NCBI GenBank assembly: GCA_905221605.1
Contig: CAJNDS010001413.1
Span: forward strand, 501,501-565,500
DNA from: Symbiodinium natans
Taxonomy: Eukaryota > Sar > Dinophyceae > Suessiales > Symbiodiniaceae
Direction of reading: 5' to 3'
Length of the DNA: 64,000 nt
Shown here: positions 1 through 6,830 of the stretch, piece by piece
Layout: each line of letters begins with the position of its first letter
Position numbering within the stretch: position 1 is the first letter of the stretch
Position numbers and translations under genes: made by a program
Notes under the pieces: model-generated
The model's database searches: none
The model's input: the letters and a program-made list of their open reading frames with translations, nothing else
What the model was told of the DNA's origin: nothing

Positions 1-442
1 GGGTGTATACAGTAAGTACAAACCATACACAAACAAGCATAAAACTGATCGAGCAGTGGAAATAAAGTTGTGCAAAAAGGCAAGCACTAAAACAACAAGC
101 AAATGTTTTGTTCACTGCAACATTTTGAGTGTTGTTTCCTTTGAACAATAAAGCTCTATCTTCTCCAGGTATTCGAAGAACGATACTTATTGTTCAAAAT
201 CGTGCTTGTCTTGAAATGTCATGTCGTGTTCGAACACATCAAGCATGACACTCTCTCCACTAAGCAACATGCATTCTGCTCACATCACTCGCTCACGTTC
301 GAATCTTTTCACGTGGTGGGGAAACAGTACCGAGCACGGCTGGTTGGATCTCGATCCCTCCTGTAAGACCCAAGACTGTTGTTGAGTCTCGAAAAGTCCT
401 GTGAGACACAGGGCTCCTTTCCCCAGTCACCTGAGCCGTGTG
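1..442. other. Flank with no gene; probable 3' tail of element B
   Basis: I see no protein domain or repeat here that matches the rest of the window. It lies directly downstream (minus strand) of the displaced RNase H end of element B, so it is probably B's 3' untranslated tail. It is more AT-rich than the neighbouring element bodies. Terminal repeats of B would be expected here or beyond the window edge, but I could not identify them. Confidence 0.4.
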
Positions 443-618
443 TCAAACCTTCAGTTTCGAGGCTCTCTTCACAATCGCCGAAACGATCCTGCTCGCTTCT
501 GGCGATTCGTCCTTGAATCCTAACTTCCTAACCAAATCAAGTTGGAACCTTGAAGGTTGATCTGCAAGATTCGCTGGGGAGGCAACCCTTGCATACCACG
601 GTAAAAATCCGTGAACAT
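443..618 (-). pseudogene. Displaced C-terminal end of element B RNase H
   Basis: Read on the minus strand from 618, one frame is open to a TGA at 443-445. It carries the closing RNase H motif of this family, with WYARV followed by NLADQPSR; its D would be the last metal-binding Asp. Element A has the counterpart WFCRV and NIADPPSR at the end of its own RNase H. The element B reverse transcriptase ORF stops abruptly at 9631, exactly where element A begins. The reading frame resumes here with no net shift if A (619-9630) is taken out. I therefore read this as the other half of B's RNase H, separated by insertion of A. Roughly 58 codons remain. Confidence 0.85.
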
Positions 619-905
619 TTATTTTCGGTATACTTGGGAAGGCACACCAGAATTTAGATCGCCAAGTTGTCGATCAACTAAAAACACGGAAGTGATTAGA
701 TAAAACATCACATCCCCCAACAAAAGAGTGAGAGACAAGAACATGAAATGAAAGCATGCAATCACTCGGACAACCCTTCTCTTTTTTTACACAGACGGGG
801 GCGTGGCACGGTGAAGAGTGCTTGCATATAGCAAGAGAAAGTGGGCAATCCCAAAATCTCTGCTGCCCGAGAGCGCAGTCGCTCGAGTTGCCACCTACAC
901 CCCCA
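619..905 (-). repeat. B2 split direct repeat of element A
   Basis: A 287-bp segment repeated with essentially no differences at 1086-1372 (constant offset of 467 bp). It is the outermost 3' repeat of element A on the minus strand. Beyond 619 the sequence switches to the displaced RNase H end of element B, which marks the element boundary. Short ORFs in it are repeat translations without recognisable domains. Confidence 0.85.
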
Positions 906-1085
906 ATCAGGGAGGGCGGGCGGGACAAAATTTTGATCCTCTGAGCTGCACACAGCCACACTGCGACGGAGAGATCAAAATTCACATGGTGAACAAATCA
1001 ATCATGTTCATGAAAATTCATGCACCCATGAATTGCAAAAGTATAAATGAAAATAAGGTGCTGTCTCGCTTGCGAGAAGGCGCTC
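906..1085 (-). repeat. A2 split direct repeat of element A (core 930-1085)
   Basis: Positions 930-1085 match 9474-9630 with a substitution and a one-base indel. Read on the minus strand it contains an AT-rich stretch with a TATA-like tract, then CGCAG, then TGTGGCTGTGTGC. That CAG is the inferred spliced-leader acceptor site. A small inverted repeat, TCTCGC-TT-GCGAGA, lies at about 1065-1078 near the boundary with B1. A short C-rich linker (906-926) separates it from B2. Confidence 0.8.
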
Positions 1086-1372
1086 TTATTTTCGGTATAC
1101 TTGGGAAGGCACACCAGAATTTAGATCGCCAAGTTGTCGATCAACTAAAAACACGGAAGTGATTAGATAAAACATCACATCCCCCAACAAAAGAGTGAGA
1201 GACAAGAACATGAAATGAAAGCATGCAATCACTCGGACAACCCTTCTCTTTTTTTACACAGACGGGGGCGTGGCACGGTGAAGAGTGCTTGCATATAGCA
1301 AGAGAAAGTGGGCAATCCCAAAATCTCTGCTGCCCGAGAGCGCAGTCGCTCGAGTTGCCACCTACACCCCCA
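1086..1372 (-). repeat. B1 split direct repeat of element A
   Basis: Matches 619-905 and lies directly after the reverse transcriptase/RNase H stop codon (1379). It joins A2 at 1085/1086 without spacer. In PAT/Ngaro-type elements the internal B1-A2 junction is thought to template completion of the ends; the same geometry is seen here. Confidence 0.85.
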
Positions 1373-1378
1373 TCCAGG

Positions 1379-3508
1379 CTACGAGAGCATACTGCAGACT
1401 CGACCCCTCAAGCTAAGGTACGCGCGCCGCACCTGATCGCAGGGCAGCTTGAAGGTTTCGGGTAAGGCATCGCAGGACATACTGCGTGAAGGCGGATCGG
1501 CAATGTTGGATGCTGAGGGAACACGACAGAACCAGGGCATGATCATGTCGGTCTCACAAACAGTCGCACACACGTGGCAAATCCTGGTGACTGACATGGA
1601 TTTGGAGTAACCCTTGACCAAGGCGAACTTGGCGCCTTCGTTGTCATTGAAAGCTACCACGTTGGTGCTCCGTAGATGGCCCCTCCACAGTTGGATGCCA
1701 AGTAAGGTCGCCATTGTCTCGAGTTCGCCAATCCCGGTGCGGGCTGTGTGGGAAATGAGCGGCTGGATGTCATCAGCTGACAAAGGAAGGCAATAACACG
1801 ACTTCACCGAACCTAGGGAAGACACCAGCACCCCGCCTAAACCACCATCACCAGCGTCGTGGAAACATGCATCGGTGAAAAGGAACCACGTGTCCTTGGC
1901 AGTTGGTAACACACGCCGGGGAGAGCCCTCAACGATTCTTTGTCTCAAGTACTTCAGAGCACGGCTCAAGTCATCAGCAATGCGCGTCTTGAAAGGAATC
2001 GCATGGGTATGCGCAGACAGCAACTTCAAAGCAAATTTCCCCGAGTGACCGAGGACCTGTGCATCAGCGAAGGCCAGCTTGCCGCGCATCTCGAGCGATT
2101 GAGAATGATTGAGGGTCCCCCTTGCAAGTGCTTCGCTAACTAGGCTGTCTAGAGCATCTTTCCTTCTGAGGGTATTGTCCACAATGACCACACCGGAACA
2201 TGTCTCGGAAAGATCAAAGGCCACCCCGAGGGCTTCAACCCGGTCACTAAAAACGTCAGCTTTTGGACCGACCTCATCATACTGCCAGCCCAATAGGCGA
2301 AACAGCATCGCCATGGTCGTGTCGGTGTTGGCAGCAAGAGCGCATGTTGACGCAGAGATGAAGTCGTCGTAATAGGACGTCAGCGGCACAAGCAAGCACC
2401 GGAGTGCGATCCACTGGATGCACCTCGAGCACCTAATGAAACCATTGACTGATGCACGCGACCCAAATGGTAGGCAAGGCTGGTGAAATAGGTATGATTT
2501 CCCATCCTTTGGGCAGAACACCGCCACTATGGCAAAGCGTGACGACTCCCTCGACACACATAGCTGTCGATATGCGGATGTCAAGTCGTAAGACCTACCT
2601 AGGAGAGCACCTGACCTCCCCTTGCGCAACAAGCCGTTCGAGAGTTTGCTGAACATGGCGGCTGCCACGTCAGCAGTGTCCACGGTTGGCTGCTCAAGTG
2701 TGGTTACGCTGACGCCAGATCGAGAGTAGTCGTCGATCGGGCGCACTTTGCCATTCTGCAACAAAGGAAAGCGGGGTGATGCTATCTCCCCCGGGCCTAA
2801 GTCAGACCACTCGAGCGGTCCCTGCAACCATCCTTGTTCGACCTCCAGCAGGGTCTTCTCCCAAAGCTTCTCATCGAGCTCCGGATCGCCACAAGAACGC
2901 AAACTTGCACGCAAGGCATCATTGGCACGACACGCATTGGCACTAAGGGCCTCAGGCTCAAGAGAAGCAGGGGTGACCTTGCCAGGCAGCACACCAGAAG
3001 GCGGCGCAACTCCCACTAAGTCAAAACCATGGTGCATGTCCCTAGCTAGTGTGCAATCGCCGTACCCTTCCGATAAAAGGATCTCATCAAGCAGTTGCAG
3101 CCTCTTTCGTCCAAGGATAGCGCGCATTGCAGGATCTTGGATGTGCCAATCAGGATCAGGGTTCTCCTGGATGGCCTTGGCACGAGCCGTCCAATGCGCA
3201 AGCCATGCCGCACGCTTAGTGACAACTGAAGCCTCAGGCATGACAAGCAACGCGTCGACACACTCCTCCATGGCTTGGGGCAAGCTAGCAGCTACCATAG
3301 AGGCTCCTCGGATGCCCCACCTGCACGGCCTTGCGGACGAACTCGGCTTCAGAGTGGTAAACACCGAAGGTGTACAAGTGGGAATTGCATGCAGCCGCAG
3401 AAGCACAAGGTAGCTTAGAGCGCACGGGACCAGAGTCGGCGACATTTTCCAAGCGTTGCTTGACAGGTGCATCGTGGACTGGAGGCACAGTAGGGGACGG
3501 CGTGTCAA
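1379..3508 (-). CDS. Reverse transcriptase - RNase H of element A (frameshifted from its upstream part)
   Basis: Makes the DNA copy of the element and degrades the RNA template. Numbered from 3508, the polymerase has YDLTSAYRQ (D308) and the catalytic box YYDDF (379-383). The conserved fingers sequence SPRFPLLQNGKVRPIDDYS is near 244-262. The RNase H-like part has FTDACF (D546), an acidic GELE (about 594-597), FNDNE (D622) and NIADPPSR (D671), so all four acidic positions look present. There is no ATG: this frame opens with TTG and overlaps the upstream ORF. Alignment with element B shows the conserved N-terminal block ending in GHP still lies in the upstream frame, so a one-base frameshift near 3300 splits what was one polyprotein. 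The ORF ends seven bases before repeat B1. Confidence 0.85.
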   Translation of the reverse strand: MTRRPLLCLQSTMHLSSNAWKMSPTLVPCALSYLVLLRLHAIPTCTPSVFTTLKPSSSARPCRWGIRGASMVAASLPQAMEECVDALLVMPEASVVTKRAAWLAHWTARAKAIQENPDPDWHIQDPAMRAILGRKRLQLLDEILLSEGYGDCTLARDMHHGFDLVGVAPPSGVLPGKVTPASLEPEALSANACRANDALRASLRSCGDPELDEKLWEKTLLEVEQGWLQGPLEWSDLGPGEIASPRFPLLQNGKVRPIDDYSRSGVSVTTLEQPTVDTADVAAAMFSKLSNGLLRKGRSGALLGRSYDLTSAYRQLCVSRESSRFAIVAVFCPKDGKSYLFHQPCLPFGSRASVNGFIRCSRCIQWIALRCLLVPLTSYYDDFISASTCALAANTDTTMAMLFRLLGWQYDEVGPKADVFSDRVEALGVAFDLSETCSGVVIVDNTLRRKDALDSLVSEALARGTLNHSQSLEMRGKLAFADAQVLGHSGKFALKLLSAHTHAIPFKTRIADDLSRALKYLRQRIVEGSPRRVLPTAKDTWFLFTDACFHDAGDGGLGGVLVSSLGSVKSCYCLPLSADDIQPLISHTARTGIGELETMATLLGIQLWRGHLRSTNVVAFNDNEGAKFALVKGYSKSMSVTRICHVCATVCETDMIMPWFCRVPSASNIADPPSRSMSCDALPETFKLPCDQVRRAYLSLRGRVCSMLS

Positions 3509-4388
3509 CCCACGGCAACGGAAAGCCTAAGCTAAGCAGATAACGAACCTCTTTGGCACTGAGGGCACAACCCCTTTGCGGTGTGTAGCCAATCACCACG
3601 ACTCTTTGTCCATGCCACGGCATGACGCAATGAAACTTTCTCGCATCAAAGCGCACCGGGGCACTTGCAATGTCGTGCAACACCCCCGGCAGCTTACCTG
3701 ATGGCGTGTGCTTGTGAACTTTGCCCGCCGGGTCGTGAGCCCACACAAACCCTTCCGAAAAGTCCGAAAGTGCAACCCCATAGTTGAGTGTACCCTCTTG
3801 ATTGCACATATCTTTGTGCATGCCCTGCAACATATCGCAAAAGATAGCAACACATGAAAACCTGGCATCGGGGATCTGATGCCTGAGGAACCGGACCAGT
3901 GCTCGGGTGAACACAGGGAACATGGAAGCATTCTTTCGGACGCCGACACAGCCTCCCATGGCATAAGCACCTGATGACCAAGATTTTTCGCTCGCGCGAA
4001 TCCCGGCCATGCGTTTAGAGGGGTCAGCATCATGCAAAGCAAATATGCTCAAGAGCTCCTCCCGTGTGGGCACATCGCCCAGACGGCTGGCAGCCAGCTC
4101 AGCTTCATGCGAGAAAACATCCTGATTTGTGTCCACACACGATGCAGCACTCACCTTCTGTGGGTTAGGGCGCCCGGTCTCAGAACTCGTGACCATGGGC
4201 AGCTTAGAGAGCTTAGGGGAAGAGGAGTGGGCCGCGGACGTCGAGGCCGTAGTTAACTTAGGGTGAGGAAGGGAAGGTCCACAGAAGGGAGAATCAGATC
4301 CCCCCACTGCTGCACTTGCTCCTTGCATCCTTCCCCCGTTGAGAACCAGGGAGTAAGTGCTTGGATCCGGCAGGCACGCACACGTCAC
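3285..4388 (-). CDS. Oxygenase-like domain of element A polyprotein (2OG-Fe(II) dioxygenase-like)
   Basis: Middle part of the polyprotein between the methyltransferase-like domain and reverse transcriptase. Numbered from 4388 (GTG, so not a true start), it has MHKDMCN (H191-x-D193) and about 60 residues later FHCVMPWHGQR (H253 and R262) followed by VVVIGYT. This spacing, H-x-D then a distal H and an R on a beta-strand, is the metal- and 2-oxoglutarate-binding pattern of jelly-roll Fe(II) dioxygenases. The family includes AlkB, TET and JBP nucleic-acid oxidases, but the substrate here is unknown. The C-terminal 35 residues are homologous to the N-terminal block of element B's reverse transcriptase. 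The frame changes relative to its upstream neighbour near 4300-4390 and again near 3300; both look like inactivating indels. Confidence 0.55.
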   Translation of the reverse strand: MTCACLPDPSTYSLVLNGGRMQGASAAVGGSDSPFCGPSLPHPKLTTASTSAAHSSSPKLSKLPMVTSSETGRPNPQKVSAASCVDTNQDVFSHEAELAASRLGDVPTREELLSIFALHDADPSKRMAGIRASEKSWSSGAYAMGGCVGVRKNASMFPVFTRALVRFLRHQIPDARFSCVAIFCDMLQGMHKDMCNQEGTLNYGVALSDFSEGFVWAHDPAGKVHKHTPSGKLPGVLHDIASAPVRFDARKFHCVMPWHGQRVVVIGYTPQRGCALSAKEVRYLLSLGFPLPWVDTPSPTVPPVHDAPVKQRLENVADSGPVRSKLPCASAAACNSHLYTFGVYHSEAEFVRKAVQVGHPRSLYGSC

Positions 4389-5316
4389 CCACGACCAGCT
4401 CGTGCTTCAGTTTGCCGTCCTGAAGAGGGGGCAGCTCCGGGAGGCGAACATTGGCAATGCACTTAAACTCAGGCACCAGGCAAAGATGCGAACGTCGGGG
4501 CTGCAAGCGAGTGGGGCCGGGAGCGAGGGGCGGGAACCGCAAGAACCCGAGAATGGCAGTCCCCACAGCATCATAAAAGGCAGCAACAACCTCTGGAGGC
4601 ACACGATTGGTGGTTGTGGCAGTGGACACATGCACATGCTGACATGGAATAGCCAAATGACGGAATGCTTCCGGATGACGAGTGGCCAACCTGACAGGCG
4701 AGCGGTGCATATGGCCAAACTGGCACATGTTGACAGTAAGGGACGGCAGGGAGCTGGCCCACTCATCTTGCCAAAACAGAGATCGCTCACGACACTCAAG
4801 GGACCAAGGGGTAGAGGTGTCGTCGCAGTGTTTAATGAGTTGGCGGGTCAAAGACAACACAGCGGAGGCATCATCACCCAAAGGGCTTAAGTGGGCTTTG
4901 TGTGCAATCGGGAAGACAGTAGATGGACACCGAATGTGCACCCACAAGCACAGTTCCTCACGTGCCCATGAGGCACACAGCGCAAGCCCTGCAGGGCTCA
5001 AGAGATCGGCATGAACGATCGGGGCACGTGATGTGGCAGAACACCCGTAACCCACCCCAAAGGAACAAGGCAAAGCACGACGCACTGCAGCCGTGAATTG
5101 GGCATGTTTAGCAAAGACCTCAAGGCAAAAACCCCGCGGAGTCTCACCCACACATTGCGTGACGGGTTTAACAAGCCGAGGCACCTGGCTTTGCACATCA
5201 AAATCAACAGGCAACGAAGCACGATCAACGGCAGAACAAGGAAAATTGACATCATCGGTGGACGATGTAGGAACAGCGACAGCCACAAGGTCGCCTGTGC
5301 ACAGGTCTGCTGATAG
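4294..5316 (-). CDS. Degenerate C5-cytosine-methyltransferase-like domain of element A
   Basis: Follows Gag in the same frame after one TGA codon. Numbered from 5286, FCLEVFAKHAQFTAAVRRAL (53-72) resembles the SAM-binding motif I of cytosine-5 methyltransferases. WVHIRCPSTV (115-124) occupies the place of the catalytic Pro-Pro-Cys loop but is changed. WSLECRERSLFW (161-172) aligns with the ENP-x-S-x-FW block, and MCQFGHMHRSPVRLATRHP is a plausible motif VIII-like segment. A conserved LVPEFK follows near 270. The family is recognised by pattern only. Loss of the PPC loop suggests it may not methylate. There is no ATG, in line with translation by readthrough from Gag. A frameshift near 4300-4390 separates it from the oxygenase-like part. 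Confidence 0.55.
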   Translation of the reverse strand, partial: LSADLCTGDLVAVAVPTSSTDDVNFPCSAVDRASLPVDFDVQSQVPRLVKPVTQCVGETPRGFCLEVFAKHAQFTAAVRRALPCSFGVGYGCSATSRAPIVHADLLSPAGLALCASWAREELCLWVHIRCPSTVFPIAHKAHLSPLGDDASAVLSLTRQLIKHCDDTSTPWSLECRERSLFWQDEWASSLPSLTVNMCQFGHMHRSPVRLATRHPEAFRHLAIPCQHVHVSTATTTNRVPPEVVAAFYDAVGTAILGFLRFPPLAPGPTRLQPRRSHLCLVPEFKCIANVRLPELPPLQDGKLKHELVVGDVCVPAGSKHLLPGSQRGKDARSKCSSGGI

Positions 5317-5319
5317 TCA
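5314..5319 (-). promoter_or_regulatory. In-frame UGA-CUA at Gag/Pol junction (candidate readthrough stop)
   Basis: Gag ends with TGA at 5319-5317, immediately followed by CTA (5316-5314). The same frame then stays open into the methyltransferase-like domain. UGA followed by CUA is a well-known leaky stop context in plant and animal RNA viruses. Element B has the same TGA-CTA at its Gag end (12695-12690), also in frame with the next domain. Confidence 0.65.
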
Positions 5320-6534
5320 CTCAGCAGAAGTAGCAACGTCAGCAGCTTCATTGGCTTTCGGGCACAGGGAGAAGGGGTGCTTGCCATAGCAATTGGGTCT
5401 GCAACACACATGCTCGAACTTGCAAGCTTTGCCCTTTTTGCACTTGCCCAAGTTATAGTTGAAACAAATCGGCTTATTCTTGGGAGTCCTGCTATGGCAA
5501 CCCTGAAGCTCCTTGGGCACGGGATCGCGAGTGGTCTTGGCCTTCTTCTTGTCGCCACCTTCATCGCCATCGCCCGAATGCTTGCGCTTGTCTCCCTTGC
5601 CTTTGCCTTTGCCCTTGCCCTTCTCCGGTGTCGGCAGCAAGAAGTACATGATCTCAGTGTTGCCCGGCAAATTGCGAAACTCTGCATCCAGTGGCAGCGA
5701 GCCATCGGCGAGGGCTTTCAGCCTTCCATTGGCTCTCCGGGCCAACTCGACGAAGACCTGGCGATCTGCACGAAGGACCTGGGCACGAGAGACCCGGGAG
5801 AAGTTTGGAGGTGGATCCTGGTTCATCACATCGAACAGCCGCTCGATCCACTTCTGCATCACATCAAAGCTGGCGAGGCCCACTAGATCCATGGCCAAAG
5901 CGCGCCTCATGAAACTCAGGTAAAGTTCGTGATCTGAGGTGATGTTCATTGTATTGGTGATTTCCTCATCCTTCACGATGAGGCCCGACTTGCTTGCATC
6001 CAGCTGCACAGACTTCGGTGCCTTGCTGCCGGCCAACTCCTGATCCCGGGTGATGCATTCATCAGGTGGGACAAAGCGAAGCTCTTCGGTCTCTCTCATG
6101 TGAGCAAAACGATCGTAGAGGCTGTGCGCGCATTGCCATGCACCTTTGGCCAGAGGCAGTCCCTTCAAGCGAGCTGCTTGCTGCTCTATCCGCAGAGCAC
6201 GTTCTGCAGCCGGCAGCCTGCGTGGAGCATCTTCACCAACCTGCACCGAACTCCGAAGCTCGGCGATGCAAAGTGTCTGAGCTTCAAAGACCAAGCGCTT
6301 AAGTGCTGCATTGTCGCCCGAAGAGAGAGCAACACCGGGTCGAAGTTTGCCGGCAAAGTCCTCGATGTTGGTGTCAGTCGCGGGCGTGCCCGGTAAGCTG
6401 ACTGCATAGGAGACCTTGGACAAGGTGTCAACTTGCGCAGCGATCATCGCCTTGGTCCATTCATCAGAGAGGCCGACCTTTTCACATTGCTTCTCCAAAG
6501 CAGGCGTCGATGCCAACACGGAAGTGGCCGCCAT
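5317..6534 (-). CDS. gag: Gag of element A with CCCH zinc finger
   Basis: Predicted nucleocapsid/RNA-binding protein of the element. The first true ATG is at 6534; the frame is open to a TTG at 6552. About 405 residues. The centre is shared with element B's Gag (block QVLRADRQVF in A, QILRADKLAF in B, then the acidic segment LPLDA). A Lys/Gly-rich stretch (KGKGKGKGKGDKRK) precedes a zinc finger with spacing C-x7-C-x5-C-x3-H (from about residue 357) and a second Cys/His cluster, CCRPNC then H and C. It lies 296 bp downstream of the recombinase ORF and ends in TGA CTA in frame with the next domain, so a fusion product is likely. Confidence 0.75.
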   Translation of the reverse strand: MAATSVLASTPALEKQCEKVGLSDEWTKAMIAAQVDTLSKVSYAVSLPGTPATDTNIEDFAGKLRPGVALSSGDNAALKRLVFEAQTLCIAELRSSVQVGEDAPRRLPAAERALRIEQQAARLKGLPLAKGAWQCAHSLYDRFAHMRETEELRFVPPDECITRDQELAGSKAPKSVQLDASKSGLIVKDEEITNTMNITSDHELYLSFMRRALAMDLVGLASFDVMQKWIERLFDVMNQDPPPNFSRVSRAQVLRADRQVFVELARRANGRLKALADGSLPLDAEFRNLPGNTEIMYFLLPTPEKGKGKGKGKGDKRKHSGDGDEGGDKKKAKTTRDPVPKELQGCHSRTPKNKPICFNYNLGKCKKGKACKFEHVCCRPNCYGKHPFSLCPKANEAADVATSAE

Positions 6535-6830
6535 GTTGCTGTCTTGAGGCAAAATGCCTTATGAAGATGCACGCTGAGCAAGCATTCCATCCAGTTGGTT
6601 TGTATCAGTTCATAACAGGCAGCACAAGTGTGATGCGTTCCTAAACCAAATCCACAAACCCCACTGTCAAGACTCGGCTGCACACCACCACACACGAGTG
6701 CACTCAAAGTGGACGGCATATATCAAATCCAAGCACGATCAAATGCAAGCGACTCGCACACGAGTTTCTTTAGCTGCGTTCAGCCACGTTCAGAAAACAA
6801 AATTGCATCGGCTCCCCTCGTTCCACACCA
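6535..6830 (-). other. Spacer between recombinase ORF and gag of element A
   Basis: About 296 bp with no ORF I can support. It may contain the acceptor for a second trans-spliced transcript or an internal leader for gag; no specific motif is clear. Confidence 0.4.

Noticed and set aside
1064-1078. Helitron 3' hairpin
   Set aside because: TCTCGC-TT-GCGAGA is present at the repeat end, but no CTRR follows and no Rep/helicase is found; the element is clearly a recombinase retroelement.
3285-3508. Conserved +1 overlap between the upstream ORF and reverse transcriptase in both elements, as programmed frameshifting
   Set aside because: Aligning A with B shows the shift falls at different protein positions (A after the GHP block, B before it), so these look like independent indels.
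5397-5886. Plus-strand ORFs with hydrophobic stretches opposite gag
   Set aside because: They are antisense shadows of the Lys/Gly-rich Gag coding region.
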